NCBI GenBank assembly: GCA_024277145.1
Contig: JAJRVU010000145.1
Span: 1 to 45,685 of the forward strand
DNA: 45,685 nt
Direction: 5' to 3'
From: Planctomycetota bacterium
GTDB lineage: Bacteria > Planctomycetota > Planctomycetia > Planctomycetales > Planctomycetaceae
In this document: in pieces, positions 26,222 to 33,951 of the stretch
Position numbering within the stretch: the stretch's first letter is position 1
Layout of the letters: every line of letters begins with the position of its first letter
The notes under the pieces: generated by a model
Seen by the model: only the letters and a program-made list of their open reading frames with translations
What the model was told of the DNA's origin: nothing
The model's database searches: none
Translations under genes and position numbers: made by a program

Positions 26222-27865
26222 ATGTCGACACAAGATTTTGTATCGATGAACGAACCAAGCAGCCGGGATCCCCATAACAATAATTCGTATGGAACACTGG
26301 TTGATAGCCCTTATAAAAAAATTGATTTGCCTATCCTTGATGTGAATCTGTTTAATGACCAGATTATTCACGATTACGAATTAGGGACAGCTGACAAATC
26401 TCTTGATGCAGATCTCGCTTTAGCTCGGTCATTGGTTCCAGCGGGAACAGCGAACCTTCGAGACTTCAGTTATGTCGGACCAGAAATCCCTCGTTACATC
26501 ACTGAAAATTGCACGGGTTGCATGGATTGTGTTACTCAGTGTCCAGACACAGCTATTCTGGGCAAGGTAATTGCTGAGCCAGATCTGGAAGAAAAACTTT
26601 CCAAGATTGAAGATCCTGCTGAACGAGAAATGTTTGAAGCCCAGTGGTCGAAAACCAAAAAATATTATGATGCTCCTAAGAAAAAAGGAAAAGAGGGTGG
26701 CCGGTTTGCAATCATCATCGACCCTGCCAAGTGCAAAGGTTGTGAAGAATGTGTTACCGTTTGTGATGATCTTGCATTAGAAATGATGCATAAAACCGAC
26801 GACAAAATGGAAGAGATTCGTCGAAGCCATCGTCTGTTCAAAGAATTTGGACCGACTGATGAAAGTTATGTCAACGATAATGTTCTGATTGACATGATGC
26901 TTAAAGAAGATGCCCATATTTACACAGGGGGTGCAGGAAGTTGTGCTGGCTGTGGCGAAGGAACTGCTCTTCGCATGATGTGTGCAGCGACTGGAATCAA
27001 GCATGGAGATCAATGGGGAATTGTTGCAGCCACCGGTTGTAACACCGTTTACACTTCAACTTATCCATACAATCCTTACCTGATTCCCTGGACCAATTCA
27101 CTTTTTGAAAATGCTCCTGCAGATGCAATGGGTGTTCGAATGAAATGGGACCAGAAGGGATGGGATGATAAACCGATCTGGTGTATTGGTGGTGATGGTG
27201 CGATGTTCGACATTGGCTTCCAGTCACTTTCCCGACTTCTGGCATCTGGTATGAATATCAATGTTTTTGTTCTGGATACCCAGGTTTATTCCAACACGGG
27301 TGGACAGGCTTCAACAAGTACGTTTACTGCTCAGAATGCAAAAATGAGCCTTCATGGTAAAGTGATTACAGGTAAACAGGAACGTCGAAAAGAATTCGCA
27401 CAAATTGCAATGATGCATCCGAATACTTATGTGGCTCAAACAACCTGTGCTCATACCAATCATTTTTACAAGTCTGTCATAGGTGCATTGGAATTTGACG
27501 GTCCTTCTGTCATTCTCTGTTACACAACCTGCCAGCCAGAACATGGTGTTGCGGATAACATGGCAATGCATCAGGCAAAACTTGCTGTTGATTCAAGAGC
27601 ATTTCCTATCTTTATTCATGATCCTCGTAAGGGAAGCAAAATTAAAGAGCGGCTTTCATTACAGGGGAACCCTTCACAGAAACTCGACTGGTTCAAAAAT
27701 CCTAAAACGGGTGAAGAGGTGGACTTCATTGACTTTGCACGATCAGAAGGTCGATTCGCTAAGCAATTTGATAAAGAAGGAAATCCTTCTGAAATTCTTG
27801 AATTTGCGAAACAGGATCGCCTTGAAAACTGGCATCTTCTCCAGGAACTTGCAGGACTGATTTAA
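26222..27865 (+). CDS. Pyruvate:ferredoxin oxidoreductase, ferredoxin plus beta (TPP) domains
   Basis: The 547-aa protein begins with a two-cluster ferredoxin domain: CTGCMDCVTQCPD and CKGCEECVTVCDD, separated by an unusually long charged linker (about 55 residues). The beta domain follows, with GSCAGCGEGTALRMMC and GCNTVYTSTYPYNPY supplying the third cluster's cysteines and the TPP motif GGDGAMFDIGFQSLSR through DTQVYSNTGGQAST. The YSNTGGQAS block is the same as in NifJ-type PFOR. The ferredoxin domain would pass electrons from TPP to soluble ferredoxin. AAAAGGAAAC precedes the ATG and an intrinsic terminator follows the gene. Confidence 0.92.
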   Translation: MSTQDFVSMNEPSSRDPHNNNSYGTLVDSPYKKIDLPILDVNLFNDQIIHDYELGTADKSLDADLALARSLVPAGTANLRDFSYVGPEIPRYITENCTGCMDCVTQCPDTAILGKVIAEPDLEEKLSKIEDPAEREMFEAQWSKTKKYYDAPKKKGKEGGRFAIIIDPAKCKGCEECVTVCDDLALEMMHKTDDKMEEIRRSHRLFKEFGPTDESYVNDNVLIDMMLKEDAHIYTGGAGSCAGCGEGTALRMMCAATGIKHGDQWGIVAATGCNTVYTSTYPYNPYLIPWTNSLFENAPADAMGVRMKWDQKGWDDKPIWCIGGDGAMFDIGFQSLSRLLASGMNINVFVLDTQVYSNTGGQASTSTFTAQNAKMSLHGKVITGKQERRKEFAQIAMMHPNTYVAQTTCAHTNHFYKSVIGALEFDGPSVILCYTTCQPEHGVADNMAMHQAKLAVDSRAFPIFIHDPRKGSKIKERLSLQGNPSQKLDWFKNPKTGEEVDFIDFARSEGRFAKQFDKEGNPSEILEFAKQDRLENWHLLQELAGLI

Positions 27866-27934
27866 GCTGGTTAAGTTGACCTGTTCTTTTTTGAACAGAG
27901 ATTTAAAATATTAAACGATGACTAAACGACAAAA

Positions 27935-27963
27935 GCACTGTGATTATTCACGGTGCTTTTTTT
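27935..27963 (+). terminator. Intrinsic terminator of the PFOR operon
   Basis: GCACTGTG and CACGGTGC form an 8-bp stem (one G-T pair) with a 6-nt loop, followed by seven T. It lies 70 nt after the stop of the beta subunit gene. Confidence 0.85.
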
Positions 27964-28072
27964 GTTGGGTAAGTATAAAGCTCTATTGAGATTTATCTTT
28001 TTACGCATCAATATACAATTAGCTGCTGACAGAATGGTATAAGCGAATAAAACAAAAGGAGGACAGGTATTA

Positions 28073-29005
28073 ATGACATCAGACGAAGGATTCAAAGAAG
28101 CAGAAAAAAGAATTGAAGAAGCTCTCAGATCAGGTTCAATAGATTTGGATCTTTCCAATATTGGATTGGTGCACTTACCAGATTCAATAGGTCAGCTGTC
28201 TTCACTGGAGACATTAAATCTTCAATCAAACCATCTGACCACTCTTCCTGATTCGATTTCGCTTTTACCTTCACTGTATTCACTCGATCTTGAGGCAAAT
28301 AACTTTTCGATCCTTCCTGATTCAGTTGGTGAGTTAGTTTCATTGCAATTGCTTTATCTTCAATCTAATCAACTAACATCTCTTCCTGAATCAATTGGTA
28401 AGCTGTCTTCGTTATATACTTTATTTGCGGGTTCAAATCAGTTGAAAACTTTACCTGATTCGTTCGGTCAACTGTCTTCATTGACAGAGCTATACCTTCC
28501 TTGCAATCAATTAACGACTCTTCCCGACTCATTTGGTCAATTGAATTCATTGCACATACTTCAGTTTATTTCAAACAAACTAACTTCTCTGCCTGATTCT
28601 TTTTGCTGTTTGACCTCTTTACGAGTGCTTGAAATTCATGCAAATAAGTTGAAGGCACTTCCAGAATCGTTTAGTCAGCTATCTTCATTACACACGCTAG
28701 ACATTCCATCAAATCAATTGACGACTCTTCCTGAATGCTTTGGCCAATTACCTTCATTGCGAATATTAAATCTACACTCAAATCAGTTAAAAACTCTTTC
28801 TGACTCATTTAGTGAATTATCTTTATTACGTCACCTTAATCTCCGCTTTAACCGCTTAAAAATACTTCCTATTTCACTGGGCCAATTGTCTTCTCTACAA
28901 ACGCTTGCACTTCATGGGAATGATTCACTTAAAATTCCAACGGAAGTATTAGATTTCAGCCCTGCAGAAATTATCGCTTGGTATGTGAATAATCGAGAAA
29001 TATAA
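28073..29005 (+). CDS. Leucine-rich repeat protein
   Basis: The 310-aa protein is almost entirely about 11 leucine-rich repeats of 23 residues with the consensus LPDSFGQLSSLxxLxLxSNQL. The short N-terminal cap (MTSDEGFKEAEKRIEEALRS) and C-terminal cap (LDFSPAEIIAWYVNN) have no signal peptide, membrane segment or enzymatic domain, so it is a free cytoplasmic LRR protein, presumably a protein-binding scaffold. AAAGGAGG lies 10 nt before the ATG. The repeats are also near-identical at DNA level in places, so unit number could vary between strains. The partner is unknown. Confidence 0.92.
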   Translation: MTSDEGFKEAEKRIEEALRSGSIDLDLSNIGLVHLPDSIGQLSSLETLNLQSNHLTTLPDSISLLPSLYSLDLEANNFSILPDSVGELVSLQLLYLQSNQLTSLPESIGKLSSLYTLFAGSNQLKTLPDSFGQLSSLTELYLPCNQLTTLPDSFGQLNSLHILQFISNKLTSLPDSFCCLTSLRVLEIHANKLKALPESFSQLSSLHTLDIPSNQLTTLPECFGQLPSLRILNLHSNQLKTLSDSFSELSLLRHLNLRFNRLKILPISLGQLSSLQTLALHGNDSLKIPTEVLDFSPAEIIAWYVNNREI

Positions 29006-29029
29006 ATCAGGATGCACCCCGATCTACTT

Positions 29030-29140
29030 TTTCTTTCGTGTCTTTGTGTTAAAAATACTTCTTTCCTTACCTTCACTGCATAATTATTTCATTATTTCAT
29101 AAAAATATCTGTGGTCATTTGTGTGAATCTGTGATTCCTT
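29030..29140. repeat. Phrase-like intergenic repeats (TTTCGTGTCTTTGTGTT and CTGTGGTCATTTGTGTGAAT)
   Basis: Two stretches after the LRR gene, 29030-29060 and 29101-29138, are G/T-rich and built of near-repeats such as ATCTGTG / ATTTGTG / ATCTGTG. Similar phrases recur, as I recall, in intergenic DNA of planctomycetes and other bacteria. They do not encode protein here. Confidence 0.45.
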
Positions 29141-29161
29141 TACATTTTCTTTTTGGCTTGC

Positions 29162-29190
29162 GTCAGGCTATAGCCTGACCTACAGAAACT
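29162..29190. repeat. Hairpin repeat, copy 1: GTCAGGCTATAGCCTGAC plus CTACAGAAACT
   Basis: A perfect 18-nt palindrome is followed by CTACAGAAACT. A related unit at 30699-30728 has the same tail behind a different hairpin, and a third at 30751-30767 has another hairpin followed by CCTACA. The stem differs while the shape is kept, as in small dispersed palindromic repeats. Confidence 0.6.
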
Positions 29191-29211
29191 CGTCTAGTTG
29201 CTACTGAAATT

Positions 29212-30471
29212 TTACCTCAAAGAGGAATCTTCAATGCGGTAAAGATGTTTTTCGGTACGGATGAATAGCGATTGACCAGTCGCCGCGGGACTCGCCATGA
29301 GTTGCTCTTTTGTCAGCGTGTTAACAGCCAGGATTTCAAATTTTCGCGCAGGCCTGATGACGGTACTGACTGCATTCTCATTAAAAAAGTAAATGCGATC
29401 GTTGGCATAAATCGGGGACGCTGAATATTTTCCTTTAATACGTTTTTTCCAGACGAGTTTTCCTGTTTTAGCTTCAAGACAGGAGACAATGCCGAGACGA
29501 TTGACGAAAAAAAGAAGGTCATTGATAAGTAAAGGCGAAGATCTTGACGGGATGCCTCGTTTTTCTTTCCATTTCACATGGCTATCCGCAACGTCACCCG
29601 TTCCATCAGGTTGAATTGCCCAAAGCTCTGGATGATCATGATCCATCATCACGAAAACCAAACCAAGTCCATAAACTGGACGGGGGGCGATGGACCAGCC
29701 ACGGTGACGAATTCGCCAAAGTTCCTCTCCAGTAGCGGGATCATAGGAATAGATTGCCCGACCTCCCGGGCTGACGAGTTGCTTGCCAGAGCCTCGGGGA
29801 ATCAGGATTGGCATCGTATAAGCTTTTCGCTGATGAATCGGGACTTTGCTGTAATCGACTGAGCGGTTTGTTTTCCACACATTTTTTCCGGTGGTTTTAT
29901 CGAGTGCAATCACATATTGAAAATCACGTCCATCCACATTTACGATAAAAAGATTCCCGACTAGAAAAGGAGAACTGTTCGGTCCTGCTCCTTCTTCATG
30001 ATCGCAATTCAGATCGCGCCGAGTCCATATAAGGCTTCCTGTTTCGATATCCAGACAGGCCGTTCCGTATGTTCCATAGTGAACGTAAACTCGACCTTCT
30101 TCAATCACCGGTGTTGGCGATGCATAAGTGTTCTCCGCTGCAATACGCTGTGGGCGATCGACATCAAAGACATGGATGTCATGGATAATCTTTCCTGTTT
30201 CCCGATCCACACAAACAGCAAACAATTTATGTCCGTCGTCAGTTGCTGTTGTTATCCATATTTGATTATTCCATATGACGGGAGAAGACCATCCGCGATC
30301 ATGAATCTCAATCTTCCAGACAATGTTCTCTTTCTCGTTCCATTTGAGTGGTAAATCTTTTACGCGAGCATGTCCATTTTCGGCAGGTCCTCGAAATTGT
30401 TGCCAATTATCGTTTGCCAAAAGTGAGCTGGAAGCACACACGGTAAGGACAATAAATAACGTACCTCGCAT
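29212..30471 (-). CDS. Secreted PQQ-like beta-propeller repeat protein
   Basis: The 419-aa protein has a signal peptide (MRGTLFIVLTVCASSSLLA, then NDNWQQFRGP) and repeated beta-propeller blades of the PQQ/WD40-like type, for example CVDRETGKIIHD, CLDIETGSLIWTRRD, ALDKTTGKNVWKTNRS, YDPATGEELWRIRH and CLEAKTGKLVWKKRI. Such proteins are numerous in planctomycetes and are mostly non-enzymatic propellers; there is no dehydrogenase-specific cysteine pair or full PQQ site visible. It is likely periplasmic or surface-located. The N-terminal WQQFRGPAENGHA block is the usual start of this family. It stands alone between repeat-rich spacers. Confidence 0.92.
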   Translation of the reverse strand: MRGTLFIVLTVCASSSLLANDNWQQFRGPAENGHARVKDLPLKWNEKENIVWKIEIHDRGWSSPVIWNNQIWITTATDDGHKLFAVCVDRETGKIIHDIHVFDVDRPQRIAAENTYASPTPVIEEGRVYVHYGTYGTACLDIETGSLIWTRRDLNCDHEEGAGPNSSPFLVGNLFIVNVDGRDFQYVIALDKTTGKNVWKTNRSVDYSKVPIHQRKAYTMPILIPRGSGKQLVSPGGRAIYSYDPATGEELWRIRHRGWSIAPRPVYGLGLVFVMMDHDHPELWAIQPDGTGDVADSHVKWKEKRGIPSRSSPLLINDLLFFVNRLGIVSCLEAKTGKLVWKKRIKGKYSASPIYANDRIYFFNENAVSTVIRPARKFEILAVNTLTKEQLMASPAATGQSLFIRTEKHLYRIEDSSLR

Positions 30472-30650
30472 CCCTATTCTCCCGTTTATAGAAAATTGCC
30501 TCTTTCAAAGAATCACATCCCAGACGAGAGCAATTTATTTTTTTGCGACCAGGCTTTAGTGTACGGAGGTGTAAGATGACGAGTCAAGCGAGTAACGTCG
30601 GTCAGAATAAATCCTGATGATGTTTATAGTAGAAGAAATTGTTATTCAAT

Positions 30651-30692
30651 CTCTCTGCGGCTTAGCGAACTCTGCGTGAGATATTTTTCTTT
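30651..30692. repeat. Phrase-like repeat CTGCGGCTTAGCGAACTCTG
   Basis: The stretch repeats CTCTGCG around CTTAGCGAA and ends in TGAGATATTTTTC. It resembles the phrases near 29030-29140 in style and, from memory, intergenic sequences seen in unrelated bacteria. It has no coding role here. Confidence 0.45.
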
Positions 30693-30698
30693 TTCATT

Positions 30699-30728
30699 GT
30701 CAGTCTACAGCACTGACCTACAGAAACT
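30699..30728. repeat. Hairpin repeat, copy 2: GTCAGTCTACAGCACTGAC plus CTACAGAAACT
   Basis: An imperfect palindrome (GTCAGT / ACTGAC arms) is followed by the same 11-nt tail as copy 1 at 29162. Confidence 0.6.
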
Positions 30729-30750
30729 GCACCATTATAATATTATCATT

Positions 30751-30772
30751 GGTCTGCATAGCAGACCCTACA
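30751..30772. repeat. Hairpin repeat, copy 3: GGTCTGCATAGCAGACC plus CTACA
   Basis: A perfect 7-bp stem with a 3-nt loop is followed by CTACA, matching the beginning of the tail in the other two copies. Confidence 0.5.
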
Positions 30773-30875
30773 CATCTACAATTCTTGTACGCGACCAAGC
30801 TCAGTTCTAATTGCAAACTCTGCAAGCATTCACACAGGTTGTACCACGTGTCATAAAAATTCTACCCGTATATAT

Positions 30876-30912
30876 AAAAAAAGAGTAGTAGATTTCTGCA
30901 TCTACTACTCTT
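30876..30912 (-). terminator. Intrinsic terminator for the 31013-31744 gene
   Basis: On the minus strand AAGAGTAGTAGA pairs perfectly with TCTACTACTCTT around an 8-nt loop and is followed by a run of T (the A run at 30876-30882 on the plus strand). It lies about 100 nt past the stop. Confidence 0.85.
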
Positions 30913-31012
30913 CGGGCTCGGCAAGACAAATTCAATTCAAGGAGCGACTAATTGAGATTGTATTCACCTGAATATTTTCTATCCGTTTAATGTTCCCATC
31001 CGTTTCAGCAAA

Positions 31013-31744
31013 TCAAGCTGATTTATCTTCAACCGGATTCGGTGGAACAGGTTCCTGTGGACCAGCGGGAATTGGCTTGAGAGGAGCCGGTACTGGTGCA
31101 GCTTGAGGAACTGGTTGAGGCACTGCCTGTTGTGGTACTGCCTGCTGAGGAGCAACTTGTTGAGGAGCTGCATAATATCCATTATTTGAATGACTCTGAT
31201 GGTAGACAATTTCACCCTGATGATTACAAGGCATTCCCATCGGACATTCTCTACGATGCCAGTCATAAGGATGAGGTGCAGGAGGAATCATTCCGGGGTT
31301 AGGCATCCATTGTGGTGCACGCTGGTAATAATATCCCAATTGAGTTGTATCAGTCGGCATATAAACCATCGGATAAGCAGGATTGGAATGAAGACCAAAG
31401 CCAGGTTGTCCTGCCCATTTTGAAGGCCAATATCGCCTGTAAGCAACGGGAGATCTTCTGACAGGTTGTTTGACAATCCGAGACCAACCCTGATCAGCAG
31501 AATGAAGTTTTTTATGGGTGAAGATCCCTTTCAGGAATCGGTTTCCACGCCTGTGACGTTTACGTCCCTGACAATTCGGGCAAGCTTCCTGATAAACAGG
31601 TTGACCTGCAGGAATAGGCTGCAACGCCTGACCTTGAACATACCCAACCTGGATTGCATCACCTGCAACGGATGGACTGGCAGCAAAGCAAAGAATCCCT
31701 GCTGAACAAATCGTAATATAATATTTCATTTGATTAAATCGCAT
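31013..31744 (-). CDS. Secreted Gln/Pro-rich protein of unknown function
   Basis: The 243-aa product has a signal peptide (MKYYITICSAGILCFAASPSVAG from the fifth codon onward). A CPNCQGRKRHRRG segment is followed by basic residues, then Tyr/Pro-rich sequence and a low-complexity tail (VAPQQAVPQQAVPQPVPQ). It has no catalytic motif and resembles the small secreted or envelope-associated proteins common in planctomycetes. The start at 31744 is favoured by GGAATGGAAC upstream; the inner ATG is the alternative. A TA-flanked 90-bp element lies 31 nt upstream, in the expected promoter region. It is the last of three similar genes on the minus strand. Confidence 0.8.
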   Translation of the reverse strand: MRFNQMKYYITICSAGILCFAASPSVAGDAIQVGYVQGQALQPIPAGQPVYQEACPNCQGRKRHRRGNRFLKGIFTHKKLHSADQGWSRIVKQPVRRSPVAYRRYWPSKWAGQPGFGLHSNPAYPMVYMPTDTTQLGYYYQRAPQWMPNPGMIPPAPHPYDWHRRECPMGMPCNHQGEIVYHQSHSNNGYYAAPQQVAPQQAVPQQAVPQPVPQAAPVPAPLKPIPAGPQEPVPPNPVEDKSA

Positions 31745-31773
31745 AGTTCCATTCCTATTGCGTTATGGTTCGC

Positions 31774-31867
31774 TAGACAATGTCTAGAAATGATGTAGAA
31801 CGTGTCACACTGTATATACAGTCGGGATAACACTTAAACCTTCCATATCATTTTTAGAAACGCTCTA
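31774..31867 (-). mobile_element. 90-bp MITE-like element, copy 2, with flanking TA
   Basis: The element spans 31776-31865 with TA at 31774-31775 and 31866-31867, in reverse orientation to copy 1 at 1776-1865 and differing at 8 of 90 positions. The centre here is the perfect palindrome ACTGTATATACAGT; three of the eight differences fall in it. One end carries CTAGACAATGTCTAG, itself nearly palindromic. Confidence 0.75.
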
Positions 31868-31926
31868 AACCATCCTCTGTAAATGATTACTGTTACTTTT
31901 CTTAATCTGCTCTACCCTGCAAGAAA

Positions 31927-32613
31927 TTATCTTCGGACAGGAGCACGTGAATCAGGGATGTATCGAGAAACAGGAGTTAATCGACTTGAAGGCATTCCCC
32001 AACCGTAGTTGTATGTGTGCCTGACATTCGGAGCCAAAGGAACCGCCATCGGAACGCCATACCCTTGAGCAGAATAAAGTCTTCCATCTCGTTGATCAAA
32101 GTAGTTCGGTTGTGCTGCATAAGTAACATGATACTTATCAAACAAAGGAGTTCCTTCGTTACAACTTCCTGATGGACAGAATGGGTTTCTGAAGAGCTTG
32201 GCCAATCTGGATTTCCGGCTACCATTACAGGAATCGCAGCTATCGCATTGCCCGTCACAGTTTCCATCGCAGTTGCCGTGACAGTGACCATCGCAGTTGC
32301 CATAGCAGCTATCACACTGTCCGTTGCATTGGCGGGAAGATCGTCGAGATTTGTTCTTTTTCCACCAGCGAGTCAGCGGATTTTTTGACCTTTTAGAGCC
32401 ACAACCACATTCATGACCACAACCATCATTGCAACTACTATTGCAGCCTTGACCACATGAACTACAACCGCCTGAATGACAATTCCCGGACTGGCAGGCA
32501 GTTGCACCACAGCCAGGATTACCACATTTATCACATGCAGTTGCAGCGGAAAAGGTGAGAAACCAGATGCTTCCTACTACTGCCAAAGTTTTAAACATAT
32601 TTAGTTTATTCAT
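31927..32613 (-). CDS. Secreted Cys/Gly-rich protein with NCDG repeats
   Basis: The 228-aa product has a signal peptide (residues 1-26, FKTLAVVGSIWFLTFSAATA) and a cysteine-rich region: CDKCGNPGCGATACQSG, GCSSCGQGCNSSC, GHECGCGSKRSKN, and a tandem run of NCDGHCHGNCDGNCDGQCDS. A basic patch (KNPLTRWWKKNKSRRSSRQ) splits the two cysteine clusters. The C-terminus is Tyr/Pro-rich and cysteine-free (YGVPMAVPLAPNVRHTYNYG). It could bind metal or be heavily disulfide-linked outside the cell, fitting the cysteine-rich envelope proteins of planctomycetes, but that is inference. It lies between two other secreted low-complexity proteins on the same strand. Confidence 0.8.
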   Translation of the reverse strand: MNKLNMFKTLAVVGSIWFLTFSAATACDKCGNPGCGATACQSGNCHSGGCSSCGQGCNSSCNDGCGHECGCGSKRSKNPLTRWWKKNKSRRSSRQCNGQCDSCYGNCDGHCHGNCDGNCDGQCDSCDSCNGSRKSRLAKLFRNPFCPSGSCNEGTPLFDKYHVTYAAQPNYFDQRDGRLYSAQGYGVPMAVPLAPNVRHTYNYGWGMPSSRLTPVSRYIPDSRAPVRR

Positions 32614-32732
32614 TATATTATCCTGAGTATTGTCTTTTAATATTGCACGGTTTAAATCAGGACTGAGGCTTTCAAACAGTCAGGAAACGTGCACAAAAAA
32701 TGTGATTCTCTTTATTCAATAAGTTGATTCCA

Positions 32733-33431
32733 CTACCGAATACTGGGTGGATGGAATCCGGAAAGGAATCGACGTTTGGATCGATAGTTAATATGGACGT
32801 GAGTTCCTTGCAGTCTCCAGTTTTCAGCAGACCAGATTCCCCACGGAAGTGTTGCCCAGTGTCCATTCACTTTGTAGTAGTATGGACCATACATGGCATG
32901 GTACTTGTGAGGATAAAGCATTTCGTGTGGGTTTAATGCCTGATTTGTAATAACAGTTGAACCAGTCTGATGCAGAATGTTTGGCTGAGTTGTTGGATAC
33001 AGCGGTGCATTCAAATAAGGATACCCGTGTGTTGATGGAGCATTCGGATTTGTGGGATCACCTTGTATGACTTGAGGATGACCTTGATATCTTGGCTGAG
33101 CGTAAGATAACGGTCTGACCTGAAGAGGAGCAGGTAATCTTCTCGGAGTCCGATTTCGTACTGTTTGCGCTTGTACTGGTTGCGTGCGTACTGGTTGCGT
33201 GCGTACTGCTTGCGTGCGTACTGCTTGCGTGCGTACTGCTTGCGTGCGTACTGCTTGCGATTCACCAGCAGCTTCATTTGCATAAGGTGAAGATTTTTTG
33301 AGAACTGTGTTCATAAGTTTTTTGTGCTCCTGCGAAATATGAAGCTGATTGGATTGTGCCACGACAGATTGTCCTGAACAGATCACAATCATCCCACATA
33401 ACAGGGCAGCGATATTTGTCTTGATTGCCAT
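32733..33431 (-). CDS. Secreted protein with tandem QAVRT repeats
   Basis: From the ATG at 33431, which has AGGAGGGAAGTA directly upstream (the frame extends to 33524 without a ribosome site), the product is 232 aa with a signal peptide (MAIKTNIAALLCGMIVICSG, then QSVVAQ). A run of five-residue repeats of the form QAVRT or QPVRT follows, then Pro/Tyr/His-rich sequence and a C-terminal block with YGPYYYKVNGHWATLPWGIW. The last block looks like a conserved planctomycete domain. The function is unknown; an envelope or matrix role is plausible. Confidence 0.78.
   Translation of the reverse strand: MAIKTNIAALLCGMIVICSGQSVVAQSNQLHISQEHKKLMNTVLKKSSPYANEAAGESQAVRTQAVRTQAVRTQAVRTQPVRTQPVQAQTVRNRTPRRLPAPLQVRPLSYAQPRYQGHPQVIQGDPTNPNAPSTHGYPYLNAPLYPTTQPNILHQTGSTVITNQALNPHEMLYPHKYHAMYGPYYYKVNGHWATLPWGIWSAENWRLQGTHVHINYRSKRRFLSGFHPPSIR
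33158..33262 (-). repeat. Seven tandem 15-bp units in the secreted repeat protein gene
   Basis: Units beginning GTACTG at 33158, 33173, 33188, 33203, 33218, 33233 and 33248 have a 15-bp period and keep the reading frame. The middle ones are identical (GTACTGCTTGCGTGC), so slippage could change the copy number without a frameshift. Confidence 0.9.
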
Positions 33432-33951
33432 TACTTCCCTCCTTGGGTAACCGACCGAGCCATTGTTTTTGAGAACGTTTGAAATTCTGTCTTGCCAGAA
33501 AAAACTTTTTATCATCAGAAACATCTGTTCATAATAAGTTTATTGAATTTCATTCTCATTTAAAAACAGGAATCATTTCCTGTTACAGCCGAACTTGTTT
33601 CCTGTCTGATAAAAGTTCCGCCGTCAATGCAAAGTTCGGTTCGTAACGATTGTCCGAATGACTCTATTTGTGGCTAATATGTTGAATCAACCTGTATTCA
33701 GGGGACTAGTATCGTTGAAAGCGTTAGAACCAGTACAAATTCACACGTAAGATTTATGGAACCGGCACCTTCGTTATGACTGTTAGCATTTCATAAATTT
33801 GCCTAATCGTTACAATACGACCATAAAGCCTGATCTGGTAAACAGGGGAGTTCTACGAACTTAGGCTTTGGGTTAGTGTTGAACACTCATGAAATTAACT
33901 CATTAATATAAATAGACTTGCATCGAATCAGATATAAACCGGAGAGCATCG
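33432..33951. other. Gene-free spacer of 520 nt before the topoisomerase genes
   Basis: The spacer carries a perfect 8-bp hairpin (AACAGGAA / TTCCTGTT, 33565-33584), a further inverted pair CCGAACTT / AAGTTCGG near 33589-33650, and AAAGCCT / AGGCTTT at 33825-33831 and 33863-33869. A possible promoter (TTGAAC near 33877, TAATAT near 33902) has 19-nt spacing and is weak. No gene was found. Confidence 0.5.

Larger units (their letters stand above)
30472..31012. other. Gene-free spacer of 541 nt rich in small repeats
   Basis: The spacer holds a phrase-like repeat (30651-30692), two hairpin repeats (30699-30728 and 30751-30767) and the terminator of the downstream minus-strand gene (30876-30912). 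No coding frame with a ribosome site was found. Confidence 0.6.

Noticed and set aside
31096-31302. A plus-strand frame opposite the Gln/Pro-rich secreted protein
   Set aside because: It reflects the low-complexity repeats of the minus-strand gene, which has a signal peptide and ribosome site.
33158-33262. Short regular repeats that might suggest a CRISPR array
   Set aside because: The 15-bp units are contiguous without spacers and encode in-frame amino-acid repeats.
33825-33869. AAAGCCT / AGGCTTT pairing considered as a tRNA acceptor stem
   Set aside because: The enclosed segment is far too short and has no T-arm or anticodon arm.
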